This document shows, piece after piece, positions 9,068-16,983 of a stretch of 64,000 nucleotides of DNA. The first letter of the stretch is position 1. The number at the start of each line of letters is the position of its first letter. The stretch comes from DASXHD01 sp038239005 (GTDB lineage: Bacteria > Myxococcota_A > Polyangia > Polyangiales > Polyangiaceae). The stretch is taken from positions 8,855 to 72,854 of the forward strand of contig JBBSFE010000015.1 in the NCBI GenBank assembly GCA_038239005.1, given 5' to 3'. The notes beneath the pieces were generated by a model. The model made no database searches. It had not been told where the DNA came from and saw only the letters and a program-made list of their open reading frames with translations. A program made the position numbers and the translations under genes.

Positions 9068-9145
9068 CTGTCAGGGATGTCCTCGGATTCCGTTGCACCG
9101 ACTGTCAGGCATGTCCCCGGTCCGTTGTGTCAGGGATCTGTCCGG
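9068..9145. repeat. Right end of IS: two or three copies of the 19-mer
   Basis: CTGTCAGGGATGTCCTCGG at 9068-9086 and CTGTCAGGCATGTCCCCGG at 9102-9120, 34 bp apart, then a degenerate TGTCAGGGATCTGTCCGG at 9128-9145. Likely multiple transposase binding sites. Confidence 0.82.
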
Positions 9146-9175
9146 TCTGTACCCGTCAAAAATCAACGGAGGGAC

Positions 9176-9203
9176 TTGACCGGACGAGGACGGGATGTAA
9201 TAT
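9176..9203 (+). promoter_or_regulatory. Putative promoter of the REP-associated transposase
   Basis: TTGACC (9176-9181), 16 bp, TAATAT (9198-9203), close to the sigma-70 consensus and in an AT-rich patch unusual for this genome. The transcript would begin only a few bases before ATG 9217, so it would be nearly leaderless. The segment TCCGGTC (9141-9147) pairs with GACCGGA (9178-9184), overlapping the -35 box. Confidence 0.45.
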
Positions 9204-9216
9204 ATGCTAAATCAAT

Positions 9217-9819
9217 ATGAAAGCGGCGCGGCAGCTCGAGCTTCGGTTTCATCCACGCGGGGGCAAGCGGCGCGGGGCGGGGCGCAAGCCGAAGGGGGCG
9301 ACGGCAGGGGTCTCGCATCTACGGCGTGAGCGGTTTGGGCGGCTCTTGCCGGTGCACGTCACATTGCGGATGGCGCGGCATGTCTACAACTTGAGGAGCC
9401 GGCGCTCGTTCTCCATCGTGGGGCGCGCCATCGTGAAAGCAGCAGACCGCTTTGGCGTGACCATCGTGCGGTTTTCCGTGCAGGGCAACCACGTGCATCT
9501 CATCGTCGAGGCGCCGGGCGAGAGCGCGCTGTCGCGTGCGATGCAGGGTTTTTCGATTCGCGTTGCGAAGCGCCTGAACGCGATGATGAAGCGTGCCGGG
9601 CGCGAGCTCGCTGATCGGTATCACGCCCACGTCCTACGCACGCCAACCGAGGCGCGCCGCGCCGTGCGCTATGTCGCCGAGAACGCGAGAAAGCACATGG
9701 CTGAATTCGGGCGCGTCGTCCGCGCGACGTTTATCGACGACTACTCATCAGAAGGCGCACCCATCGCGCTCCCACGTGCGCGAACCTGGCTACTTCGCCG
9801 CGGGGTGTCGCCGCCGTGA
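9217..9819 (+). CDS. REP-associated tyrosine transposase (Y1/HUH, RAYT-like)
   Basis: A 200-residue single-strand DNA transposase of the IS200/RAYT superfamily. Seen: a basic leader (GGKRRGAGRKPKG), the core around VHVTLRM, the HUH metal motif in GNHVHLIVE, and a candidate catalytic Tyr in AVRYVAENARKH. The C-terminal PRARTWLLRRG is common in myxobacterial members. Complete and in frame. It is a stand-alone gene without a TnpB partner. RAYTs are known to spread REP hairpins; none is obvious nearby apart from a 7-bp inverted repeat upstream. A decayed relative lies at 39005-39330. Confidence 0.88.
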   Translation: MKAARQLELRFHPRGGKRRGAGRKPKGATAGVSHLRRERFGRLLPVHVTLRMARHVYNLRSRRSFSIVGRAIVKAADRFGVTIVRFSVQGNHVHLIVEAPGESALSRAMQGFSIRVAKRLNAMMKRAGRELADRYHAHVLRTPTEARRAVRYVAENARKHMAEFGRVVRATFIDDYSSEGAPIALPRARTWLLRRGVSPP

Positions 9820-9853
9820 CGCCGCGCGCGCGGGCACCCCTGCGAGGAGCGCG

Positions 9854-10648
9854 TCAGATGCGACGCAGCAACGAGGTTGTGTGCTCGACCTGCGTGAAGC
9901 CGAGGCGCGCATAGAGGCGGTCGGCCTCGGTGTCGGGCCACGAACCGATGTGCACGGGCTCGGGCCACTTCTCCAGCGCAAATTGCGTGACGCGCGAGAC
10001 GAGCGCCGCCGCAATTCCACGACGACGCCAAGGCGCATCCACGTTGACCATCTGAAAACGTGACAAGCCCGCGTGCGTGAAGACGCCGCACGTGGCGACC
10101 AGTGCGCCGTCGACGAAAACGCCGAACCAACGCCCATGACCCGCGTCAACGAGTCGTGCGTATCGCTCGACTTGGATGCGCAAGAACTCGCGGTAGCCGG
10201 CGGCGAAAATCGTGTCCGGCGTCATGCAGCGGTCGCAAAGCTCGAAGACGGCGCCCCATTCCTCGACGCGCGTCTCGCGAATGTTCCATGTGGAGCTCGA
10301 TGGCTCGAGCTCGGCAGCGCGCTCGATGCGACGAAGCACCGTGTCATCGCGCGTGAAGCCGAGCGGCTCGAAGGGCGACGCATCGAAAGACGCCGCGTGG
10401 ATGTCGTCCCACGCGAACAGGCGATGGCGCGCGGTTGGAAACTCCTTCGCGAACTGTGATTCGCGGACCCCGCCCGGCGCGAGATCGGCGGGCGCGGGCG
10501 CATCACGAAAAACGATGAAGTTTCCCCAAAAGAACGTCGGGTTCGAAGGCGTGCGCACGACGATGTATTCGCCGCGATCGACGACCGTTCCGTCGAGCTC
10601 GGCGAACATGATTTCGGTGCGCAGCGCGGCCGAACGGATCGCGGGCAC
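9854..10648 (-). CDS. GNAT-family N-acetyltransferase
   Basis: A 264-residue acyltransferase using acetyl-CoA. Start chosen at GTG 10648, which keeps the segment LRTEIMFAELDG preceding the family's PSNPTFFWGN; ATG 10609 is the alternative. Seen: the acetyl-CoA binding segment VDAPWRRRGIAAALV (the Q/RxxGxG/A motif) and the following GSWPDTEADRLYARLGF, typical of GNAT motifs A and B. The substrate is not evident. It lies 8 bp downstream of a lipoprotein gene on the same strand, so co-transcription is possible. Confidence 0.85.
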   Translation of the reverse strand: MPAIRSAALRTEIMFAELDGTVVDRGEYIVVRTPSNPTFFWGNFIVFRDAPAPADLAPGGVRESQFAKEFPTARHRLFAWDDIHAASFDASPFEPLGFTRDDTVLRRIERAAELEPSSSTWNIRETRVEEWGAVFELCDRCMTPDTIFAAGYREFLRIQVERYARLVDAGHGRWFGVFVDGALVATCGVFTHAGLSRFQMVNVDAPWRRRGIAAALVSRVTQFALEKWPEPVHIGSWPDTEADRLYARLGFTQVEHTTSLLRRI

Positions 10649-10656
10649 GGTGCGAG

Positions 10657-12084
10657 TTAACGAACGGGCGGGGGAGGAGGCTGGCTGTCGTTCGTGATGC
10701 ACGACGACAGATCGAACAGCAAGAACTCGAGCGCCTTCTCTTGCGCGGTGAGCGGGTTCTTGTTGCAGTTGCCGGGGAACGTGCCGCCGGGGCTGTCGCC
10801 GGAGCCAACGTGCAAGTCGGAGAAGACGACCTTGCCGCATTGTTTGTCGTCCGGGACGCCGACGGGCGTGTTGAACGTGTAGTACTCGACGAGCGGCGTC
10901 CCTGGGTCCCACACCCAGCGAATCGAAATCGGATCGGTGGGCGGGTTGCCGTTGACGGCGTCGACATCGTGACGCCCCTCGCTGATCGGGAAGGTGCCAA
11001 GCGTCGTGGAACCACCGACGTTGAGCATCCATTGGGCGAACGCTGCACCCTTCGCGAACGACTGATCGATCGTGACGGGCCAGTTCGTTTGCGGTGGGCT
11101 GCCCGCGTGATCGAACGTGGCCGTGGTCGGCCAGAGTGACGGGCCCGGGTTACTCTCGATCCAATAGTAGTGATAGTGCGTGCCGAACACGCGGCCGCCG
11201 ATGTTGGCGTACTGCTCCATGTTCGGGAGCGACGTGCCGCCTTTGTTCTCCGGGTGCGTGCCGCCCTCGCAGCCCATGAGCACCATGTCGTAATTGACGA
11301 GGTTCGCTTCGCTCGTCCAGAACGTGTTGACGTTCGGTGAGCCACCCGAAATCGAGGAGCCGCCGACACCTTGATAGATGTTCACGCGACCCGCGGTGCC
11401 GACGTTGACGAACTGATCGGGGTTGATGCCGATCTTCGGAAGCATGCACTCGAGCGCGTCGGCGCCGCCCGTCGTCTGTGCGATGTACGGGATGTCGTCG
11501 TCGGGGTTGAGCTCGGCCGGTTTCGTCGGCAGGCGCGTCTGTGTTTTGTCGCTGATGGCGTTGTCGACGCACGAATTCACGTTTGCAATCGTGATGTGTC
11601 GACGCCATTTTCCGATCTGAATGACGAGCGGGATGTTCGTGTCGACGGGAACGTTGTCGAGCTTGAAGTGCCCCGCTGCATCGGTGAGCGTTGCAACGAG
11701 AGGATCGCCCGAGAGCGTCGCGCCGCACTTGTCGCAGGTGGCGCCGTGCGTGATCGGTTGGAGCGGCGCGTTCGGAACGTAAACGGCGACGTCGTAGAGC
11801 GGAACTTGATCGGCGGGATCGTAAACGGTACCGCTCAAGCTCGTCGTGGCGCTTCCGCCGCAGTTGACTTGTTTGAGGCAGAGTCCGGTGCACGTCTTTC
11901 CGTCACTGGAGCTGTCGGCGAACGGATTGCAAAACGGACCGGTGCAAGTGCCATCACCGCCGCTCGTGCCGTCACCTTCACCGCCGTCGAATTGGGAGCC
12001 GTCGTCTCCGCAGCCGCCTGTGACACCAGCGAACCCGAGAGCGAGCGCTCCAAAACAGGACATGAGCCCGAGCTGTTTTCGCAT
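10657..12084 (-). CDS. ThuA-like surface lipoprotein, copy 1
   Basis: A 475-residue lipoprotein. Seen: signal peptide ending VTGGC (lipid-attached Cys at about 25), an Asp/Gly/Ser-rich linker, a cysteine pair motif (CTGPFC, CTGLCLKQVNC), a carboxypeptidase-regulatory-like beta domain (SGTVYDPADQVPLYDVAVYV, about 80-160), and a C-terminal half with YDMVLMGCEGG and GGRVFGTHYHYYW that resembles ThuA/class-I glutamine-amidotransferase-like folds. It is followed by PPPPP near the end. A strong AAGGAGG ribosome site precedes ATG 12084. It is a paralogue of the next gene upstream, clearly by tandem duplication. Function unknown; periplasmic or outer-membrane location inferred. Confidence 0.85.
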   Translation of the reverse strand: MRKQLGLMSCFGALALGFAGVTGGCGDDGSQFDGGEGDGTSGGDGTCTGPFCNPFADSSSDGKTCTGLCLKQVNCGGSATTSLSGTVYDPADQVPLYDVAVYVPNAPLQPITHGATCDKCGATLSGDPLVATLTDAAGHFKLDNVPVDTNIPLVIQIGKWRRHITIANVNSCVDNAISDKTQTRLPTKPAELNPDDDIPYIAQTTGGADALECMLPKIGINPDQFVNVGTAGRVNIYQGVGGSSISGGSPNVNTFWTSEANLVNYDMVLMGCEGGTHPENKGGTSLPNMEQYANIGGRVFGTHYHYYWIESNPGPSLWPTTATFDHAGSPPQTNWPVTIDQSFAKGAAFAQWMLNVGGSTTLGTFPISEGRHDVDAVNGNPPTDPISIRWVWDPGTPLVEYYTFNTPVGVPDDKQCGKVVFSDLHVGSGDSPGGTFPGNCNKNPLTAQEKALEFLLFDLSSCITNDSQPPPPPVR

Positions 12085-12096
12085 GGAAGGCCTCCT

Positions 12097-13614
12097 TCAG
12101 CGCGGTCCCGGCGGGGGCGGCGGTTGACTGTCATTCTGAATGCAAGACGAGAGATCGAACAGCAAGAACTCGAGCGCCTTCTCTTGCGCGGTCAGCCCGG
12201 TCTTTTGGACGCAGTTGGCCGGGAAGGTCCCGCCGGGGTTGTTGCCCGACGCGACGTGCAAATCGGAGAAGACGACCTTGCCGCACTGCTGCCCACCATC
12301 GGGCACGCCACCTTCGAAGACCGGCGTGTTGAACGAGTAGTATTCGGTGAGCTTCGGATTGCCTGCGGTTGGCGTTCCGGGATCCGAGTAGACCCAGCGA
12401 GTCGATTCGGGATCCGTTGGCGGAGTTTGGTTGACGCTATCGACGTCGTGGCGCGCCGCCGACACTGTGAATGTGCCGAGCACGCTGGAGCCGCCGTTGT
12501 TGAGCATCCATTGGGCGAACGCAGCGCCCTTCGCGAACGTCTGATCGATGAGGAGCGGCCAGTTCGCTTGGTTCGTCGGATCGCCTCCGTGATTCCACGT
12601 CGCGGTTCCCGGCCAAGGCGCGGGGCTGCTCTCGATCCAGTAGTAGTGATAGTGCGTTCCGAACACGCGACCGCCGACGTTGGCGTAGTCCTGCATCGCT
12701 TGGAGCGCCGGAAGAGGCTTCTCCACGGGGTAAGTGTTGCCTTCACACCCGAGCATGACCATGTCGTAATCTTTGAGCGGCGCGGTGCCCGCAGAGCCGT
12801 TGTTCGCCCAGAAATTCGTGGCCGAGGGAATGCCGCCGCTCATCGTCGAGCCGCCGGTGCCTTGATAGAGGTTCACGCGACCGCCGCCCGAGATGTTCGT
12901 GAATTGCCCAGGGTCGATGCCGATCTTCAGCGGCAAGCACTCGAGGGCATCAGCGCCGCCCGTCGTGAGCGCGATGTACGGGATGTCATCATCGGGAGAC
13001 GTCTCGTTCGGTTTCGTCGCGAGGCGTGTTTGTGTTTTGTCGGCGAGGGCGTTGTCGACGCAGGAGCTCACCGTCGGAATCGTGATGCGGCGGCGCCATT
13101 TGCCGACTTGCATCACGAGGGGAACGTTCGAGTCGACCGGCACGTTTTCGAGAACGAAATGACCGGCTGCGTCCGTGAGAGTCGACACGAGTGGATCGCC
13201 CGAGAGCGTCGAGCCGCACTGGTCGCACGTAGCGCCGTGCGTGATCGGCGAGAGCGGCGCGTTCGGGACGTAAACGGCGACGTTGTAGAGAGGGACCTGA
13301 TCGGCGGGATCGTAGACCGTGCCGCTGAGCGTGGTCGTGACCTTGCCGCCGTCCGTGCTCGGGCAACTGACCTGCTTCAAACAAAGGTTCGTGCAGGGCT
13401 TGGCGTCGGCGCTCGAGTCGAACGTGCAGAACGGGCCCGTGCAGCCGCCGTCGTTGCCAGCGTCGAATGCGCCGTCACCGTTGTTGTTATTGCCATCGTC
13501 CCCAGAGCTGCCGTCGAAAACGGCATAAGGGTTGTCGTCCCCTCCGCACGCGCTAAAGGCGGCCCCAGCGCCACCGAGTGCAAGAGCGAACCAACCAAGC
13601 TTACGCATCGACAA
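12097..13614 (-). CDS. ThuA-like surface lipoprotein, copy 2
   Basis: A 505-residue paralogue of the adjacent gene, with the same order: lipobox (FSACGGDD), acidic/Asn-rich linker, CTGPFC, regulatory-like beta domain, ThuA-like half (YDMVMLGCEGNTYPVEKP, GGRVFGTHYHYYW), and a conserved ending LTAQEKALEFLLFDLSSC. It has a few insertions relative to copy 1, mainly in the linker and after GGVPDGG. The real start may be the third codon (MRKLGWF). The ribosome site AAGGAGG is preserved. The 12-bp gap to copy 1 shows one operon. Divergent from hemE. Confidence 0.85.
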   Translation of the reverse strand: MSMRKLGWFALALGGAGAAFSACGGDDNPYAVFDGSSGDDGNNNNGDGAFDAGNDGGCTGPFCTFDSSADAKPCTNLCLKQVSCPSTDGGKVTTTLSGTVYDPADQVPLYNVAVYVPNAPLSPITHGATCDQCGSTLSGDPLVSTLTDAAGHFVLENVPVDSNVPLVMQVGKWRRRITIPTVSSCVDNALADKTQTRLATKPNETSPDDDIPYIALTTGGADALECLPLKIGIDPGQFTNISGGGRVNLYQGTGGSTMSGGIPSATNFWANNGSAGTAPLKDYDMVMLGCEGNTYPVEKPLPALQAMQDYANVGGRVFGTHYHYYWIESSPAPWPGTATWNHGGDPTNQANWPLLIDQTFAKGAAFAQWMLNNGGSSVLGTFTVSAARHDVDSVNQTPPTDPESTRWVYSDPGTPTAGNPKLTEYYSFNTPVFEGGVPDGGQQCGKVVFSDLHVASGNNPGGTFPANCVQKTGLTAQEKALEFLLFDLSSCIQNDSQPPPPPGPR

Positions 13615-13741
13615 GCCTCCTTAACAAAATTGGACCTACAATAAAACTTTACATGGTCCTTGGAATCGATCCAACTGATTCGCCCAGGAAAATCGAAATG
13701 TGTAGTGGCGTTTGTTCCGATGTAGGTGAGCGGAAGCACCC
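13615..13741. promoter_or_regulatory. Divergent promoter region, lipoproteins and hemE
   Basis: 127 bp separate the two start codons, markedly AT-richer than its surroundings. It contains an interrupted palindrome GGACC at 13632-13636 and GGTCC at 13652-13656. A confident -35/-10 pair was not found. Confidence 0.4.
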
Positions 13742-14809
13742 GTGACAGAATCCACCTCAACTCCAATGGCGACCGGCGAGTCGATCCGTCTCGAAAAGCG
13801 TTTTTTGCGGGCTTGCCGGCGGCAGCCCGTGGATGCCACGCCGATCTGGTTGATGCGCCAAGCCGGCCGCTACATGGCCGAATACCGGGCGCTTCGTGAG
13901 AAGCACACACTTCTCGAGCTTTGCAAAACGCCGGAGCTCGCGACTCAAGTTACCCTCCAACCGTTACGGCTCGGTGTCGATGCGGCGATACTCTTCGCCG
14001 ACATTCTTTTGCCGCTCGAGCCGATGGGGGCGCCGTTCGAGTTCGCCAAGGGCGAGGGGCCCGTCGTCCACGATCCGATTCGCACACGCGCGCAGATCGA
14101 CGCGCTTCGTGTCATCGAGCCAGAAGACGGGCTCGGTTACGTGCTCGCGGCCATCAAGATGATTCGCGGCGAGCTCGCGGGTCGCGTGCCACTGATTGGT
14201 TTTGCTGGCGCGCCGTTCACGCTCGCGAGTTATTTGATCGAGGGTGGCAAGAGCGCGCACTTCGCGAAGACGAAGAAGATGATGTACGCGGAGCCCGACG
14301 CCTGGAACGCGCTGATGGGCAAGCTCGCCGAGGTCGTGCGCCGATATTTACGCGCACAAGTCGCGGCGGGCGCGGAGTGCGTGCAGCTTTTCGATTCGTG
14401 GATCGGCCAGCTCTCGCGCGAGGACTACGTCGAGTACGTGCAGCCACACGTCGCGCACGTGCTCAAAGATTTGACGGACGTTCCCGTGATTCATTTCGGA
14501 ACGGGCACGCAAGGTCTCCTCGATTTGCAGCGCGACGCCGGGGGCGACGTCATCGGTCTCGATTGGCGAACGCCCTTCAATGAAGGTTGGGATCGCATTG
14601 GTCCGAATCACGCGGTGCAAGGCAACCTCGATCCGACGGTGCTCTTCGGGCCGGTCGACGTCGTGAAGAAGCACGCCGCGCGCATTTTGGATGCGGCGGC
14701 CGGGCGCGACGGGCACATCTTCAATCTCGGTCACGGCATCTTGCCCGAGACGCCCGTCGATACAGTGAAGGCGCTCGTCGACTTCGTGCACGAACGCTCC
14801 GCGCGATGA
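13742..14809 (+). CDS. hemE: Uroporphyrinogen decarboxylase
   Basis: Decarboxylates uroporphyrinogen III to coproporphyrinogen III. 355 residues including a short Ser/Thr-rich leader; GTG 13742 is the start, with a later ATG at residue 9 possible. Seen: the family signature PIWLMRQAGRYMAEYR (substrate Arg residues), FADILLPLEPMG, the GFAGAPFTLASYLIEGG segment and GLDWRTP. The stop overlaps the start of hemH (ATGA at 14806-14809), so it is the first gene of a heme operon. Confidence 0.97.
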   Translation: MTESTSTPMATGESIRLEKRFLRACRRQPVDATPIWLMRQAGRYMAEYRALREKHTLLELCKTPELATQVTLQPLRLGVDAAILFADILLPLEPMGAPFEFAKGEGPVVHDPIRTRAQIDALRVIEPEDGLGYVLAAIKMIRGELAGRVPLIGFAGAPFTLASYLIEGGKSAHFAKTKKMMYAEPDAWNALMGKLAEVVRRYLRAQVAAGAECVQLFDSWIGQLSREDYVEYVQPHVAHVLKDLTDVPVIHFGTGTQGLLDLQRDAGGDVIGLDWRTPFNEGWDRIGPNHAVQGNLDPTVLFGPVDVVKKHAARILDAAAGRDGHIFNLGHGILPETPVDTVKALVDFVHERSAR

Positions 14810-15642
14810 AGCAGGGCGTCGTCCTCGTGCACCACGGGACGGTCGAGGATCTCGATGACATGCCCGCGTTCTTGAAGAACGTCCGGCGCGGCCGCGACGC
14901 ATCGCCGGAGCTCCAGCGCGAAATGCGACGGCGATACGAAGAAATAGGCGGATCGCCACTCGGGAAGATCACGGCGCGTGTCGCGAAAAAACTCGAGAGC
15001 GTGATCGGTACGCCCGTACGCGCCGCCGGGCGGTTGTGGCCACCGAGCGTGAAGGACGTTGCGAGCGAGCTCGGCGTGGAGCGGCTCGTCGTGATCCCGC
15101 TCGCGCAGCACTCGGCACGCGTCTACGCGGAAGCTGCGCGACGTGAAGCGGGAGTCCGAGTGGTCGCGGCCGGGAACTGGGGGCAGACGCCAGCGCTCCT
15201 CGCCGCGTTTGCAGCGCGCATTCGCGCGGCTGCTCGACCCAACGCAACGCTCGTGCTCACGGCGCACTCGCTACCGAAGCACGTGATCGCTGCAGGCGAC
15301 GCCTACGAACGCGAAGTCCGTGTGAGCGCCGAAGCGATCGCTTCGCGCGTCGCCGACTTGTTTCCAGAAACGCGCGTGGCGTTTCAAAGTCAGGGCGCCG
15401 ATGGGGGCGACTGGCTCGGACCGACGCTCGTGGAGACGCTCGATGCGATCAAGACGCCGCGCGTCGTGATTGCGCCGATTGGGTTTCTCGCGGACCACGT
15501 CGAGATCCTTTACGACATCGACATCGAAGCGGCGGCGCTCGCAACGGCGCGCGGTATCGAGCTCACGCGAACGGAGTCGCTGAACGACGCCGACGATTTC
15601 GTCGCCGTGCTCGCCGACATCGCGAAAGGGCTGCTCGCGTGA
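14806..15642 (+). CDS. hemH: Ferrochelatase, coproporphyrin-type features
   Basis: Inserts iron into a porphyrin. 278 residues, short for the family. Start ATG 14806 overlaps hemE's stop. Seen: HHGTVEDLDDMPAFLKNVRRGR followed by RRRYEEIGG-SPL, catalytic His in TAHSLP, and the acidic site PIGFLADHVEILYDID. The sequence near the start and the RRYEEIGG segment look closer to the CpfC-type of Bacillus (coproporphyrin as substrate) than to the proteobacterial type. Which substrate is used is inference. GTGA overlap with the next gene. Confidence 0.9.
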   Translation: MKQGVVLVHHGTVEDLDDMPAFLKNVRRGRDASPELQREMRRRYEEIGGSPLGKITARVAKKLESVIGTPVRAAGRLWPPSVKDVASELGVERLVVIPLAQHSARVYAEAARREAGVRVVAAGNWGQTPALLAAFAARIRAAARPNATLVLTAHSLPKHVIAAGDAYEREVRVSAEAIASRVADLFPETRVAFQSQGADGGDWLGPTLVETLDAIKTPRVVIAPIGFLADHVEILYDIDIEAAALATARGIELTRTESLNDADDFVAVLADIAKGLLA

Positions 15643-16967
15643 AACGCATCATCGTCGTCGGCGGCGGGATGACCGGGCTCGCATGTGCGTGGGCGCTTCG
15701 CGGTCGCGCGGACGTCACGGTGCTCGAAGCGAGCGATCGCATCGGCGGCAACGTGCTCACCGTGAACGAAGGCGGCTTCGTGATGGACGCCGGCCCCGAT
15801 GGCTGGCTCACCTCGAAGCCCGCGGCGGGCGAGCTCGCGCGCGAGGTGGGTCTCGAAGGAGAAACGGTCGAAACGCTGCGCGAAAATCGACGCGTGTATA
15901 TTGCACATGAGTCGCGTTTGTTCCCGATTCCCGAGGGAATGGTGCTCGGCATCCCGACGCGCATCGCGCCGATGGTAACGACGCGCCTCTTCTCGATGCG
16001 CGGAAAGCTGCGTATGGGACTCGAGCCCTTCATCCCGCGCCGCCGTAGCGACGAAGACGAATCGGTCGTCGACTTCGTCACGCGCCGCCTCGGTCGCGAA
16101 GCGAGTGACCGTCTCGCGGCCCCGCTCCTCGGCGGCGTGTTTGCAGGCGATGCGAGCGAGCTCTCGGTGCAAGCGGCGTTTCCGCAGCTCGCTCAGGCCG
16201 AGAAAAGATATGGCTCACTCGTTCGGGCGATGCGGGCGACGCGCCGAGGCGCGACCGGCTCCGCATTCACGTCGCTCGCCCGCGGCATGGGCTCGTTTCC
16301 GGAAGCGCTCGCGCGCGGTCTCGACGTCGCCACGAGCACGCGTGTCGAACGAATTTCGAGCGGCCCGAAGCTCGAGGTTGTGACGTCGTCGGGCGCGCTG
16401 TCCTGCGACGCACTCGTGCTCGCCGTGGGTCCGCGCGCCGCGCAAAAGCTTTTGGCCGACGTCGATCGCGATGCATCCGCAATCGTCGGCGACATCGCAT
16501 GTGGCTCCTCGGCCGCGATCTTCTTGGGCTACCGCCGCGCGGACGTCGCACACCCACTCGACGCCACTGGCTTCGTCGTGGCGCGCGAACCGAATCGCAA
16601 GCTCGTCGCGTGCACGTTCGTATCGAGCAAGTGGCCGAGCCGCGCTCCTGCCGACCACGTTCTCCTTCGCGCATTCATCAGCGGCGCAAACTTCGGCGCC
16701 GACGACGCAAGCCTCATCGCCACCGCCCGCACCGAGCTCGGGGCACTCCTCGGCCACCTCGGCGATCCGGTCCTCACGCGCGTCTTCCGCCACACGAGCG
16801 CAAGCCCCCAACCCACAGTGGGCCATCTCGACCGCATGGCGATGCTGACCCGCCGCCTCGCGATCACCCCCAACCTCCACATCATCGGCAACGGCTACGC
16901 CGGCACGGGCATCCCCGACTGCATCTCTCAGGCTCTCACTCTCGCAACGCGACTCACCGCCGGGTAA
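15639..16967 (+). CDS. hemG: Protoporphyrinogen (or coproporphyrinogen) oxidase, HemY/PPOX type
   Basis: FAD enzyme, 442 residues, that oxidises the porphyrinogen to the porphyrin. Seen: N-terminal dinucleotide motif VGGGMTGLACAW, EASDRIGGN, MDAGPDGWL, and the C-terminal FAD-binding part IIGNGYAGTGIPDCI. This is the oxygen-dependent class. Start GTG 15639 overlaps the hemH stop. In this order with hemE and hemH it repeats the Bacillus hemE-hemH-hemY arrangement. The symbol hemG follows myxobacterial practice; hemY is a synonym. Confidence 0.93.
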   Translation: MKRIIVVGGGMTGLACAWALRGRADVTVLEASDRIGGNVLTVNEGGFVMDAGPDGWLTSKPAAGELAREVGLEGETVETLRENRRVYIAHESRLFPIPEGMVLGIPTRIAPMVTTRLFSMRGKLRMGLEPFIPRRRSDEDESVVDFVTRRLGREASDRLAAPLLGGVFAGDASELSVQAAFPQLAQAEKRYGSLVRAMRATRRGATGSAFTSLARGMGSFPEALARGLDVATSTRVERISSGPKLEVVTSSGALSCDALVLAVGPRAAQKLLADVDRDASAIVGDIACGSSAAIFLGYRRADVAHPLDATGFVVAREPNRKLVACTFVSSKWPSRAPADHVLLRAFISGANFGADDASLIATARTELGALLGHLGDPVLTRVFRHTSASPQPTVGHLDRMAMLTRRLAITPNLHIIGNGYAGTGIPDCISQALTLATRLTAG

Positions 16968-16983
16968 GTCGCGCGGATGGGGG

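Larger units (their letters stand above)
7814..9120. mobile_element. IS481-family insertion sequence, inactivated
   Basis: A transposase gene bracketed by copies of a 19-bp sequence in inverted orientation. Left copies: 7814-7832 and 7839-7857. Right copies: 9068-9086 and 9102-9120, plus a weaker one at 9128-9145. The core reads CTGTCAGGCATGTCC when facing inward from the right. The limits given are the outer pair; the true tips could be either pair. No target duplication was recognised. The transposase has a one-base frameshift. Confidence 0.8.

Noticed and set aside
11371..13644. Long open frame on the plus strand antisense to the lipoproteins
   Set aside because: Mirror of two clear lipoprotein genes with signals and ribosome sites; a common artefact in high-GC DNA.
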